Assembly (NCBI RefSeq): GCF_036373705.1
Contig: NC_089863.1
Location: 9,159,357-9,223,356, forward strand
Direction: 5' to 3'
From: Amia ocellicauda
Lineage: Eukaryota; Chordata; Actinopteri; Amiiformes; Amiidae
DNA length: 64,000 nucleotides
Positions within the stretch are counted from its first letter, which is position 1. Each line of letters starts with the position of its first letter. Made by a program: the position numbers and the translations under genes. Positions 22,747 to 33,759 of this stretch are shown piece by piece. The notes beneath the pieces were generated by a model. The model saw only the letters and a program-made list of their open reading frames with translations. It ran no database searches and had not been told where the DNA came from.

Positions 22747-23583
22747 CACTCACTGACACATTACAGATCAAACTGGTACTGTGTTTAACTGATACACTGG
22801 TTAACTGATGCTCTCTCCCTCCCTCAGTGCTCGTTCGGGTTTATCTATGATGGAGACCAGCTGAAGGTGACCTGTCTTCAGTGCAGGAAGAGCTTCTGTG
22901 CCAAGTGCAGGAAACCTGTGAGTGAGAGGGAGGGGGAGGCTATTATTAACACAGAGCCCTGTAACACCCAGAGCTCGGACCCGGTTACAAAACACCCCAC
23001 ACCCTGATCTCTGGACCCCGGGGACACCAACACTAGAGCACAGAGCACACTGGAGACTATGGGTTGTGTTATTGATGTTGTGTTATTGTTGTGTTGCATT
23101 GCAGTGGGAGCAGCAGCATGCGGGGCTCACCTGCGAACAGTTCCAGCTGTGGAAGAGAGAGAACGACCCGGAGTACCAGAGACAGGGCCTGGCGGGGTAC
23201 CTGAGGGACAACGGCATCAGTACGGCACTCTGACTAGTACTGACTAGACTGACTGACACTCTGACACACTGACACACTGACTGACACTCTGACTGAGTGA
23301 CACAGGACAGTGCTGTCATAATGGTGTGATCGCTTGTCCCCAGCCTGCCCCAGCTGTGGTTTCCAGTACGCTCTGTCCAAGGGGGGCTGCATGCACTTCA
23401 CCTGCTCCCAGTGTCGCCACCAGTTCTGCAGCGGCTGCAACAACCCCTTTCACACTGTGAGTCCGTCTGTCCGTCTGTCCGTGGTCACTGAGCCGGTACT
23501 GGGTCAGGTGACAGTGAGGATGTTGTAGTTTTGATGTCCCGTCGGGTCAGTGTGTCTGTATGAACCCCTCTCTGTATTAACCC

Positions 23584-23616
<33 letters not shown>

Positions 23617-25920
23617 AGTCTCAGTCTCAGTGCTCAGTGCAGCAGTGTTCAGTGACGGGGTTACACGCCCACCACCCCAGGGACTGTTTCTTCTACTTGC
23701 GGGACTGGGACCCCACCAGACTGCAGATCCTGCTGCAGGTACACAGCCCTGTCCTCTCCCTCCGTCTCCCTCTATCTATGTCTCTCTCTCACTACAGTTT
23801 TGATGTCTGTATTAACTCCCCCTCTCTCTCTCTCTCTTAACAGAATAACAATGTGGAATTCAACACAGAGCCCCCGCCTGGCTCACAGGCTGGTACGACA
23901 CTGCATCTGTCTGTGTGTCAGTCTGTATTTCAGTTAGTGTGTCTGCGTGTCAGTCAGGGTGTCAGGGTGTCTGCTTGTGAGTCTGTGTGTCAGTCAGGGT
24001 GTCTGCGTTTCAGTCAGGGTATCTGTGTGTCGGTCAGGGTGTCAGGTGTCAGGTGTCAGGATTTTTTAATGTCCCCAAATTGTCGGCTCCAAGTAAATCA
24101 CAGAGCACCAACACTTTCCCAGCCTGTGGCGTGCCAGTGACACTGCGGGTTGCTACTCGGGTGGGATCTGCGGGTTACAGTGCGTTGAATATTGCGAACA
24201 CACTGTTCCCACATTACACTCTGTGCTCGGCAGAGAAATGGGTCCCGGAGAACAATGACAACACTGCGTCTCTACTGACCCCCCCACCTCTCTCTCTGTC
24301 TCTCTCTCTCAGGACAGTGTGGCGTGATGGAGCAGAAGGAGGAGGGGGCGAGGCTGCTGGACGCCCCGTGTGGAGCTCAGAGTCAGAGGGGTCAGGCAGG
24401 GCTGTGCGAGTGAGTGACTCTACTGCCACTGGATTAATACTGCTGGGACTGTTACTCTTAATAGTGTCAGTGTTAGTAATATAGGTACCACCCTTAAGTC
24501 ATATTATTATTATCATTATTATTATTATTGTAGTAGTAGTAGTAGTAGCAGGGGTTAAACATGGGCTCTGGCAGCCTCCATGGTCGGGGGAAAAATAATT
24601 AGCAATACGTTTTAGCTGAAAATATATTTAGCCAAAACTGAAGGAGGCTATGAAGAGTTCTCTCCTTGCTGGGCGCTCCAACAATAAGGCGCGCTCCCAA
24701 ACGTGCTCTCTCTTTCCAAGATGTGTGCGTGTCCCGCAGATGTAGAAAGAGTTGTCTTCTTGTTCTATTGTGCTCCCATTTCCCACTACAGAGGCATCCC
24801 ATTTAAGTCGTTCGCTAACAAAGCTAGTTCATCACGCGTCGCCACTGTCCCACCTTTACCAGGGTTTTGGTAGACGTTGATAATATCAGTTCTCCCAAAA
24901 TTGGGGCATGTATTACTCAGTACCCATTTATTTGGAAAGGATTTGTGATGGAGACGAGGCGCGGCTGTGGAGCTGAGATTGTGTTGGAAAGGGAACGCGT
25001 GCGGTTTGTTTGCGCCGCGTCTTGACTGGCTTCTGTAATCCAGTGCGCAGCTGCAGAGCGTGGGGATGGAATTGACCAATAGAGAGGACGTTGCTGTGGT
25101 CTATTCGCAGCCCTAGAGATATTACTTTTTCTTTTTTACCCAATCACAGACCGCGATTTTACAAATATCTAGCCAATCCAAAGACACTCTGAGAGCCCTG
25201 GGACTCGGCTGATAAGGCAGGTTACGCACCGCTGCACAGCCGAGCGCAGAGCACGGAGAGAGAAACTGACTTTTACAGTGTGGCTTATAAACAATATGCT
25301 TTTTCTGTCAACCACAATGTTTTTAGTAGCTATGGATTCAGAACTTCAGTTAAAAGCAGTATGCATGTATAATATACTTATAAGGCAGTATTTGAGTGGA
25401 CAGTGTGCCCAGCTGCATGGCTGATATGCATTTGCCCCCCTAAGTGTGCTATAGGTGTCATTTGGCTTTCTGTCTCTGAACAATAAAGTAGAAACCAGGG
25501 GCAAAACATTGATATAACAGTTATGTTTAGTTAATCTACGTCTCAAAGTGTAGCGGAGCGCTGCGTTTAGGGGTTAATGTCCTGAAAACCAATTCCAAAG
25601 CGACAGTATCCCTGGATCTCCCCACATTTGATTTCACTCACCTCGTCTGAATCATAAACAACTATCTAGTGCTTTTAGGCTGTAATTTATCAACGCTGTC
25701 CCAAATACCTCCCCGACTCGCCCTGACGCAGACAGGGCTCCCCCAGGTCCACAGTTCCTACTAAACCCCTGAGTATAAGTAATAGTAGGGTCTATTATTA
25801 GTAGTAGTATTATTATTATTATTAGTAGTAGTAGTAGTAGTAGTGTTTGCTATTATTATTATTATTATTATTAGTAGTAGTAGTAGTAGTAGTGGGGTTT
25901 ATTATTATTATTATTATTAT

Positions 25921-25965
<45 letters not shown>

Positions 25966-26078
25966 GGTTTATTATTATTAGTAGTAGTATTGGTAGTAGT
26001 AGGGATGTATTATTAGTAGTAGTAGTGTTTGCTATTATTATTAGTAGTAGTAGTAGTAGTGTTTGCTATTATTATTAT

Positions 26079-26110
<32 letters not shown>

Positions 26111-26283
26111 TTTGCTATTATTATGATTAGTAGTAGTAGTAGTTGTAGTGGGGTTTATTATTATTATTAGTAGTAGTAGTAGTATTGGTAGTAGTAGGGA
26201 TTTCTTATTATTAGTAGTAGTGTTTGCTATTATTATTATTATTAGTAGTAGTAGTAGTATTATTAGTTGTAGTAGTAGTGGGG

Positions 26284-26347
<64 letters not shown>

Positions 26348-26479
26348 GTTGTTGTTGTAGTAATAGGGATTCTTATTCTTATTAGTAGTATTGGTAGTAG
26401 TAGGGATTTATTATTAGTAGTAGTAGTGTTTGCTATTATTATTAGTAGTAGTAGTAGTAGTGTTTGCTATTATTATTAT

Positions 26480-26510
<31 letters not shown>

Positions 26511-26640
26511 TGTAGTAGTAGTGGGGTTTATTATTATTATTATTATTATTATTAGTTGTTGTAGTAGTAGGGATTCTTATTCTTATTAGTAGTATTGGTA
26601 GTAGTAGGGATTTATTATTAGTAGTAGTAGTAGTGCTTGC

Positions 26641-26678
<38 letters not shown>

Positions 26679-26826
26679 GTTGTTGTAGTAGTAATAGGGA
26701 TTCTTATTCTTATTAGTAGTATTGGTAGTAGTAGGGATTTATTAGTAGTAGTAGTGTTTGCTATTATTATTATTAGTTGTAGTAGTAGTAGTAGTAGTAT
26801 TATTAGTTGTAGTAGTAGTAGTGGGG

Positions 26827-26857
<31 letters not shown>

Positions 26858-27036
26858 GTTGTTGTAGTAGTAGGGATTCTTATTCTTATTAGTAGTATTG
26901 GTAGTAGTAGGGATTTATTATTAGTAGTAGTAGTGTTTGCTATTATTATTATTATTAGTAGTAGTAGTAGTGTTTGCTATTATTATTACTATTAGTAGTA
27001 GTAGTAGTAGTATTATTAGTTGTAGTAGTAGTGGGG

Positions 27037-27074
<38 letters not shown>

Positions 27075-27160
27075 GTTGTTGTAGTAGTAGGGATTCTTAT
27101 TCTTATTAGTAGTATTGGTAGTAGTAGGGATTTATTAGTAGTAGTAGTAGTAGTGTTTGC

Positions 27161-27192
<32 letters not shown>

Positions 27193-27630
27193 GTTGTTGT
27201 AGTAGTAGGGATTATTATTATTGGTAGTAGTAGCAGGGTTTCTCTCAGCTGTGTTGCGGCTCATGGTGCTGCCTCTCTCGGGAGTGAGCTCATGGTTTCT
27301 GGGCTGTTGCAGGAAGCACTACAGGGAGTACCTGGTCAGCCTGATCAACGGCCACGCGCTGGACCCTGCCCCCCTGTACGACACGCAGGAGCTGCTCGTG
27401 GCCTGCGGGAGGTACCACCTGGATCACGCGCGGGGGGAGGCGGAGGACGACGCGGCGTACCACAGCAGACTGCTGAGGGTGAGAGAGAGCGGGAGAACTG
27501 GAGGAGCATGAATTTAAATGGATATCTTTACCTCCCTTTTTTAACCTCTCTCTCTCTCTCTCTCTCTCTCTGTCTGCAGAAGCTGATGACGGAGGTTCCT
27601 CTGGGTGACACGGTCCCTCGGAAGAAGTGA
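14982..27630 (+). CDS. rnf31: E3 ubiquitin ligase RNF31 (HOIP), LUBAC catalytic subunit
   Basis: HOIP makes linear (Met1) ubiquitin chains that drive NF-kB signalling. Coding exons: 14982-15182, 15353-15499, 15637-15792, 16020-16094, 16540-16729, 16909-17055, 17199-17364, 19051-19226, 19295-19461, 20160-20411, 20536-20781, 20938-21120, 21253-21459, 21577-21750, 22595-22693, 22828-22917, 23105-23219, 23344-23456, 23619-23738, 23844-23892, 24313-24409, 27313-27478, 27580-27630. This gives 1128 aa (human about 1072), all phases agreeing. Domains: PUB (about 68-168), two tandem B-box-like zinc fingers (258-300, 307-345), three RanBP2/NZF fingers (about 375-505), UBA region (560-760), RING1 (from ECPIC, 763-820), IBR (845-915), RING2 (931-968) with catalytic C946 in KGGCMH and H948, and the linear-chain domain to the end ([18 protein letters not shown]). 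The start is the first ATG after acceptor 14980; a second ATG is two codons on. Confidence 0.96.
15247..15328 (+). repeat. Intron cassette B, copy 1 (RNF31 intron)
   Basis: Runs from gtgatcactgtattgatatt through gtgttcaggagagaaatggg to caatgacatcac, then (CT)n and the acceptor of exon 15353. Other copies are at 16774, 24168, 37236 and 38450, all in the sense of the host gene. Confidence 0.85.
16122..16230 (+). repeat. Dispersed repeat with caattcaatttcaattt / ctttattgg core
   Basis: caatgcaattcaatttcaat then gctttattgggaaatctgtg and tgccaaagcaattggac. Related pieces lie at 35158-35260, 45196-45260 and 56008-56060. It resembles the tail of a common fish retroposon; the family name was not established. 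Confidence 0.5.
16774..16857 (+). repeat. Intron cassette B, copy 2 (RNF31 intron)
   Basis: Very close to copy 1 (gtgatcacactgtattgata through caatgacatcac), again followed by (CT)n before exon 16909. Confidence 0.85.
17752..18082. mobile_element. hAT-type MITE
   Basis: 331 bases. Left end cagggtttcacaagg, right end reading inward cagcggtctcaaagtgcagc, the hAT terminal style. Flanks are ATTTAAAG (17744-17751) and ATTTGAAG (18083-18090), an 8-base duplication with one mismatch. No coding capacity. It lies in the long RNF31 intron between 17365 and 19050. Confidence 0.8.
18627..18890 (+). repeat. Possible solo LTR
   Basis: Contains a TATA-like gatataaaaagg near 18707, an AATAAA near 18801 and ends in a gtgacaca sequence, the composition of an LTR. 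No duplicated flank was confirmed, so this is tentative. The stretch 18091-18626 shows nothing else recognisable. Confidence 0.3.
19466..20107 (+). repeat. Splice-acceptor-like minisatellite in RNF31 intron 9
   Basis: About 11 tandem copies of 56, 60 or 64 bases. Each reads gtgcagtgttaatgtgctgt, agtgttcagt(cagt)n, gtgtctgtattaaccc, then (CT)n and CAG. Length differences come from the number of GTCA steps. Each unit thus holds a branch-point-like TATTAAC, a pyrimidine tract and an AG. The real acceptor of the next exon lies 52 bases past the array, at 20159. Confidence 0.95.
20875..20910 (+). repeat. Intron cassette B, partial copy
   Basis: gtgatcacactgtattgaaa only, followed by (CT)n and the acceptor of RNF31 exon 20938. 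Confidence 0.6.
21957..22594 (+). repeat. Minisatellite containing a copied RNF31 exon start
   Basis: About 21 imperfect units of 27-40 bases with the core ttgcagtggcgtgacagggc and tgtgttgttg spacers. The last unit is the true acceptor gttgttgcag followed by exon bases TTGCGTGAC, which encode Leu-Arg-Asp of RNF31 at 22595. The repeat therefore carries the acceptor and three codons of the exon. Confidence 0.9.
24168..24270 (+). repeat. Intron cassette B, diverged copy
   Basis: Shares ctctgtgctcggcagagaaa and tgggtcccggagaacaatga with copies 1 and 2. It is followed by gtctctactgacccccc and (CT)n up to the acceptor of RNF31 exon 24313. Confidence 0.7.
25795..27235 (+). repeat. (GTA)n/(ATT)n compound microsatellite
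   Basis: About 1.4 kb of alternating (TAT/ATT)n and (AGT/TAG)n runs with recurring links (gtgtttgc, gtggggttta, ggtagtagtaggga). The blocks repeat in a higher order of roughly 250-300 bases. It fills much of RNF31 intron 21. Reading frames of poly-Leu, Val, Ile, Ser and Tyr here are artefacts. The part 24410-25794 of the same intron holds unique-looking sequence with no gene seen. Confidence 0.95.
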
Positions 27631-27931
27631 ACGAAACAAAAGGATGAGAATCTCAATTAAACAACAAAACAGCCTCAACCACTACAACAATACAAATAAT
27701 AACGATGATGATGATGATGATGAATACTTCAGTAATGACATTGACTCTCCCTCTCTCACACACACACACACACTCTCACAGACACTCTAACACACACACA
27801 CACATTCACACGTGTTGTTTGTGAGAGACTATTGTGTGTTTCTCACCCTGCTTTCTACAGCTCTTGCACCTTGGTACCCCTCTCTCTCTTTCATCTCCGT
27901 CTTCTGCTGAAAATACATTTATAAATTAATC

Positions 27932-27937
27932 AATAAA
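27932..27937 (+). terminator. Poly(A) signal of RNF31
   Basis: AATAAA about 300 bases after the RNF31 stop codon. Confidence 0.6.
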
Positions 27938-28439
27938 AAATATATTTAAGTTCATCAGTGAGTTTGTGTCAGTGTGTCTATCGGTGCGTCAGTGTGTGTG
28001 TCAACTGGTCTATCAATGTGTCCGTGTCTGTCAGTGTGTCGGCGCTTCGGTCAGTGTAGTTGTCAGTTTGTGTGTCACTGTCGGTGTTTCCGTCAGTGAG
28101 TCCGTGTGTGTGTTGGTTTGTCTACCAGTGTGTCAGTGTGTTTGTCAGTGAGCTACTGGAGTCCAGTGACGTTGCTAGTGTTGCTCATACTATCCAGCTC
28201 CTACAGCAACTACTACTAAAATCTATTCAACATCACAGTGTTTAAGAAGTGAGTTACAGTTATGCTTCTCTGATGTACTTTACTGTACTGTAGTGTTATT
28301 GCACTTTACTGTAGAGTAGTGCAGTGTTTTTGTACTTTACTTACTGCACTGTTATGGTACATTACTGTACTGCAGTATTTCAGTGTTAGACTGCACTCTG
28401 TTGTGTAATGCAATTACTCTCCTATGATGACAGTGAACA

Positions 28440-28647
28440 GGCTCCAGGCGAGGTGTAAATGTCGCCCCCTGGCGGCCGCCTCGCTCGCTGGCGACGGGAG
28501 GGACTACAGGCCGATTCCGCTCGGGTCATGTGATTTCTGGGAAAGGGTTAGACCGGGTTTTAGCAAAAGAGAAGGAGGGGAGGAGAGAGAGAGACGGGGG
28601 GAGACAAACACATCGGATCTTGCAGCGCCTTACCTACAGAACTGCAG
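28440..28647 (+). other. irf9: Candidate 5' untranslated exon and start region of IRF9
   Basis: GC-rich stretch ending in a good donor (ctgcag|gtgaat, exon end 28647). The next coding exon has an acceptor two bases before the ATG at 30654, so a noncoding first exon must exist upstream. A second possible donor is at about 28958 (aatag|gtaaaa). Which is used cannot be told from the sequence. Confidence 0.4.
28463..28477 (-). promoter_or_regulatory. CTCF-like motif
   Basis: The minus strand reads GCCGCCAGGGGGCGAC, close to the CTCF core (CCASNAGGGGGCGC). It lies in the GC-rich start region ahead of IRF9. Inferred from motif only. Confidence 0.45.
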
Positions 28648-29385
28648 GTGAATATTTAACCCTTATATTTATATCAATCTGAGCTGTCAGTGAGTGGCAT
28701 TATCCGTCTCGGCCGGTTCATTGAGTATTAATTGGTTCTCTGATCAATTGGCAGGGAAAAAAGTTTTTAGAAGCGCAACCAACTTTAATTGCAAAACTTT
28801 GGAGAGGGTGCGACAGACAGCGGGGACAACCGGGACGATCGGCGCAATCGTATCGACTAGAAGACACCGCCCCGGTTATTGATCCGATATTGGGGTATCG
28901 GTTATTGGTGCTGTCTGTCCGTCTGTCGTCCGGCCCGAGACTCGACTGACTGCCAATAGGTAAAACTTCACTGTCTGTCTGTCTGACTTTCTGTCTGTCT
29001 GTCTTTAACTTGTTCTCACTCACACAGTTTATAGCACTCTTTTTAAATGATTATTATTTTAATAAATATATTATTATTATCAGCACCACCACTATTGATT
29101 TGTTGTTGTTGTTTGATGTTTTTATTATTACGATGATGATGATTATGGTTATTATTATTGTTGCATTAGTAGTGTTGTCATCATTATTTCAGACTGTCGT
29201 GGTTACAATTGTTATGAAAATGAATTATTATTTGTAACACTGTAACACACACACACACACACTCTCACACTCACAGACACTCGCACACACACACTCTCAC
29301 AGACACTAACACACACACACACACAAAATGAATTATTATTTTATATTACAAATATAAATTATAATATATAGTGGCAGTCCCTGTG

Positions 29386-29404
29386 CTGCGGGAGGGGGCG
29401 CTGT
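29386..29404 (+). promoter_or_regulatory. Second CTCF-like motif
   Basis: GCTGCGGGAGGGGGCGCTGT on the plus strand (29386-29404 region). It points away from the motif at 28463. Confidence 0.35.
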
Positions 29405-29439
29405 CTCTCAAACTGTGCAGGGCCAAAACAGCGGGTACA

Positions 29440-30592
29440 GCAGCTGTGTCAGTGTGTCAGCGTGTCAGTCAGTGTGTCAGTCTGTCAGCGTGTCAGTCAG
29501 TCAGTGTGTCTGTCAGTCAGCGTGTCAGTCTGTCAGTGTGTCAGTCTGTCAGCGTATCAGTCTGTGTGTCAGTCAGCGTGTCAGTCAGTCAGTGTGTCTG
29601 TCAGTCAGCGTGTCAGTCTGTCAGCGTGTCAGTGTGTCAGTCTGCCAGCGTATCAGTCTGTGTGTCAGTCAGCGTGTCAGTCAGTCAGTGTGTCTGTCAG
29701 TCAGCGTGTCAGTCTGTCAGCGTATCAGTCTGTGTGTCAGTCTGTCAGCGTGTCAGTCTGTGTGTCAGTCAGTCAGTGTGTCTGTCAGTCAGCGTGTCAG
29801 TCTGTCAGCGTGTCAGTGTGTCAGTCTGTCAGCGTATCAGTCTGTGTGTCAGTCAGTGTGTCAGTCAGTCAGTGTGTCAGTCTGTCAGCGTGTCAGTGAG
29901 TGTCAGTCAGTGTGTCAGTCTGTGTGTCAGTGAGTGTGTCAGTCAGTGTCAGTCTGTCAGCGTGTCACTAAGTGTGTCAGTCAGTCTGTCAGCGTGTCAG
30001 TGAGTGTCAGTCTGTGTGTCAGTCAGTCTGTGTGTCAGTCAGTCAGTGTGTCTGTCAGTCAGTGTGTCTGTCAGTCAGCGTGTCAGTGTGTCAGTCTGTC
30101 AGCGTATCAGTCTGTGTGTCAGTCAGCGTGTCAGTCAGTCAGTGTGTCTGTCAGTCAGCGTGTCAGTCTGTCAGCGTGTCAGTGTGTCAGTCTGTCAGCG
30201 TATCAGTCTGTGTGTCAGTGTCAGCGTGTCAGTGTGTCAGTCAGTCAGTGTGTCAGTGAGTGTCAGTCAGTGTGTCAGTCTGTGTGTCAGTGAGTGTGTC
30301 AGTCTGTGTGTCAGTCAGTCTGTGTGTCTGTCAGTCAGTGTGTCTGTCAGTCAGCGTGTCAGTGTGTCAGTCTGTCAGCGTATCAGTCTGTGTGTCAGTC
30401 TGTCAGCGTGTCAGTGAGTGTGTCAGTCTGTCAGCGTGTCAGTAAGTGTGTCAGTCAGTCAGTGTATCAGTCAGTCAGTCAGTCAATGTGTCAGTCAGTC
30501 AGTCAGTCAGTGTGTCAGTCAGTCAGTCAGTCAGTGTGTCAGTCGGTCAGTCAGTGTATCAGTCAGTCAGTCAGTGTGTCAGTCAGTCTGTA
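29440..30592 (+). repeat. (GTCA)n-based minisatellite before IRF9
   Basis: 1.15 kb of cagtgtgtcagtctgtcagc and variants, all steps of four bases. The absence of stops in several frames gives long Ser/Val/Cys/Gln frames with no biological support. It lies in the intron ahead of the first IRF9 coding exon. Confidence 0.95.
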
Positions 30593-30653
30593 CTGTATTA
30601 CTGTCAATATCCTAATCACACTGCGAACCCTGTGTCTGTATTCTCCCTCAGCG

Positions 30654-33086
30654 ATGGTTGGAGGGGTGCGGTCCACTCGGAGGCTGCGCTCTTGGTTGGT
30701 GGAGCAGGTGTCCAGTGGCCGCTACCCTGGGCTGATGTGGGACGACGATGCCAAAACGGCCTTCCGGATCCCCTGGAAACACGCGGGCAAGCAGGACTTC
30801 AGGACTGACCAGGACGCGGCCATCTTTAAGGTCAGAGAGAGGGGAAGGCGGAGTCAGAGACACTGAGTGTATAATAATAATAACAAGAACAACAATAATA
30901 ATAATAACAATAATAACCCTCCTTCTACCCCCAGGCCTGGGCCGAGTACAAGGGCAAGCTGCGACCGGGGCAGCGCTCAGACCCCGCCTCCTGGAAGACC
31001 CGCCTCCGCTGCGCCCTGAACAAGAGCCCCGAGTTCTGCGAGGTCAGCGAGAGGTCCCAGCTGGACATCTCGGAGCCGTTCAAGGTCTACCGCCTGGTAC
31101 CTGTGTCCGAGCAGGGCATCACGCCGCCGACAGCGGAGCGAGGGGCGAAGAGGAGGCGGGTGAAGAACGAGCGCCGCGTGGAGGACGAGGGACAGAAGCA
31201 GAGCCGCAGCGTGGAGCCTGTGGCTGTGGAGCCCATCCAAATGGTGAGGGAGCACCGAGTCTTGGCAACACCGCACCACGGCACAACAACCCCAACGACA
31301 TTCGCAATAATAGTCATTTTAATAGTTATTTCGCAATTCTCTCTCTAACCAGCAGGTAGAGCCAGTTACCACCCAGCTGGAGAACATCGACCAATCAGCC
31401 GTGGTCTTCAAACTGGAAGAGCACAGCCGTGAGTGTCTGTTAATTGCTAAACGAGCCGGTGTGTAATTGGTTCATTGGGTGCTGGGTAATGACTGAGGCG
31501 GGTTCATAAAGCAGTAATGACTATCCAGCTAACGAGTCCGTGTGTAATTGATTAACGAGTGTCGTTCACCCGCAGCTCTGAACGAGATTCAACTGAACTT
31601 CCAGATCGAGACCAGCCCCCCCCCGAGAGGTCAGTATCTAACCGCAACACAACACAACAAGTCACAACGACAAATGAACACAAAAACACAAGAAATGAAT
31701 AATGTCAGTATATTACCTCTCTCTCTATCTCTCTCAGTGCTGCCCTCTCTGGTGGTGTCGGTGTTCTACGTGGGGCAGGAGGTTCTGCGCCGGGAGAGCC
31801 ATGGGCGAGACGTCCGGATCGCCTACTACCCCCCCACTTCCTCCTCCTGCTGTCCGCCCTCACCCCCGCAGCCGAACCTGTCCGGCACCGAGCGCATCAG
31901 CCTGCCAGGGCCGGAGGTGGTGCGGGGGAGCGCGGAGAAACGCGCCGCCATCACCGCCCTACTGGGCTTCCTCGAGAGGGGCGTGATGCTGGCCTCCATG
32001 GGGAGCGGCATCCGGGCGCAGAGGTTCTGCCAGGGGCGGGTCTACTGGACCGGCAGTCACGCCCCCGATACGGCAGCCGCGGGTGGGGCGGCGTCCAGCC
32101 CCAGCCCCCTGCTGAGGAAACTGGAGAGGACCAACAGCCCCGTCACGCTGTTCGACAGACAGACCTTCAGAGAGGGTGAGTGTGTGTGTGTGTGTGTGTG
32201 TGAGTGAGTGAGTGAGTGAGTGTGCTTGTGTGTATGCAGTGCTGTGTGTGTGTGGGTGGGTGGTGTGTGTGTCAGTGCTGGTGCTGTACAGTGTGTTAAT
32301 GCTGTCTGTGTGTGTCTCAGAGCTGGAGCTGTACCAGACACAGGGAGGTCTCCCCCCGCAGGCTGAAGTGACTCTGTGCTTCGGGGAGGAGATGACAGAC
32401 TCTGACAACATGGCTGAAAAACTCATCACTGTGCAGGTACGGTCTGTCTGTCTGTCTGTCTGTGTGTGTGTGTCTGTATGTGTTTGTCTTTCTGTCAGAC
32501 CGTGTGTATGTATGTGTGTGTGTGTCTGTCTCTATCTGTCTGTCTCCCTGTCTCTCTGTATGTGTGTCTGTCTGTCTCTCTGTATGTGTCTTGTCTGTCT
32601 CTCTATATGTGTCTTATCTGTCTCTCTGTATGTGTCTTATCTGTCTCTCTGTATGTGTGTCTGTCTGTCTCCCTGTCTCTCTGTATGTGTCTGTCTGTCT
32701 CTCTGTATGTGTCTTGTCTGTCTGTCTCTCTGTCTCTCTGTATGTGTGTGTATCTGTCTGTTTGTGTGTCTATGTCTGTATGTGTGTGTCTGTCTGTGTT
32801 TGTGTCTGTCTGTCAGTGTGTGTCTTGTCTGTCTGTCAGTGTGTGTGTCTGTCTCTCTGTATGTGTGTGTGTGTCTGTCTGTGTTTGTCTGTCTGTTTGT
32901 GCGTGTGTGTGTGTGTCTCTGTCTGTCTATCCTAATTTGAACTCTCTCTCTCAGGTGTACCAGCCCTGGGCGAAGCAGCAGCTGGAGGAATTGCTGGCAG
33001 TCCGCGACTCCCTGTCCTTCTTCCAGGAGCTGGCCAGCGAATCCCAGCTGGGTGAGGTGACCCTCAACCTGATCAGCATCTCCTGA
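30654..33086 (+). CDS. irf9: Interferon regulatory factor 9
   Basis: IRF9 is the DNA-binding part of ISGF3 (with STAT1/STAT2) and turns on interferon-stimulated genes. Exons: 30654-30830, 30935-31243, 31353-31428, 31576-31629, 31738-32175, 32321-32436, 32955-33086. They give 433 aa, somewhat longer than mammalian IRF9 (about 393). The IRF DNA-binding domain is residues 1-112 with all five tryptophans (W14, W29, W41, W61, W79). A basic stretch [11 protein letters not shown] follows and is a likely nuclear signal. The IRF-association domain is about 206-400. The name IRF9 over other IRFs rests on its place directly downstream of RNF31. Exon 3 has two adjacent acceptors (agcag), which would add or drop one Gln. 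Confidence 0.9.
32440..32935 (+). repeat. (TGTCTGTCTCTCTGTATG)n minisatellite in last IRF9 intron
   Basis: Tandem variants of gtctgtctctctgtatgtgt. It makes long Cys/Val/Ser frames without support as genes. Confidence 0.9.
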
Positions 33087-33753
33087 GCGGCCAATCAGAG
33101 CAGCCAGAGTAACTGCGACTGGGGCTGAGGGGGACGGACAGCGGGGAGGAGAGGAGGAGAGAGAGGGTGGGGTACAGTGCCGGGGCTCTACAGCACACTC
33201 TCCCCTCTGTCACTCTGTGTGCGATTGAACAGGCTCATCTCCCCAGACATTATCAATCAGTTAATCACTTAATCAATTCATTTATTTCTGTTTTCTATAG
33301 TAAAGCACCTCCCAACAAGAGTCACAGAGCCCCCCTGGGCTGAGAACTATAACCAGTACAGTCCCTGTGGCCCCCGAGCCTCCGAACCAAAACTACACCC
33401 AGAAGTCAGTCAACACGGCCGCCTGGCTCACAGTGTGTCTGACTGGTGAGGTGACCAGGTGAATGATGGAGAGAGAGAGCGAGGGAGGAAAAGTGTGTTT
33501 CTACATCTCAATCACTATATGATTCAATACTGCACAACCTTCCTTTGGTTCTGTCATTATTACAGGTTGATATTCATGTTATTAGTATTATTATTGTCGT
33601 CATTGTTTCATTTTGTGTATCTACATGGTTCTGCATATTTATTTTAGCACCTTTGGATTGTGCTGCCTGTGTGTCAGTGAGCGTGTGAATGATGTGAGCT
33701 ATAGCTTTCAAATCCACCCACTGATAGGTATTTCTTTGTACCCTTTAAGTGCA

Positions 33754-33759
33754 AATAAA
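33754..33759 (+). terminator. Poly(A) signal of IRF9
   Basis: AATAAA about 670 bases after the IRF9 stop. The following spacer to 34620 shows no gene or clear repeat. Confidence 0.55.

Noticed and set aside
22005-22771. Minus-strand [14 protein letters not shown]-type frames
   Set aside because: Antisense of the RNF31 intron 14 minisatellite.
26148-27230. Poly-Leu/Val/Ile/Tyr frames
   Set aside because: Translation of (GTA)n/(ATT)n microsatellites.
29371-30617. Long Ser/Val/Cys/Gln open frames
   Set aside because: They arise because (GTCA)n steps contain no stops in several frames; no domain, and splice sites place the region in an intron.
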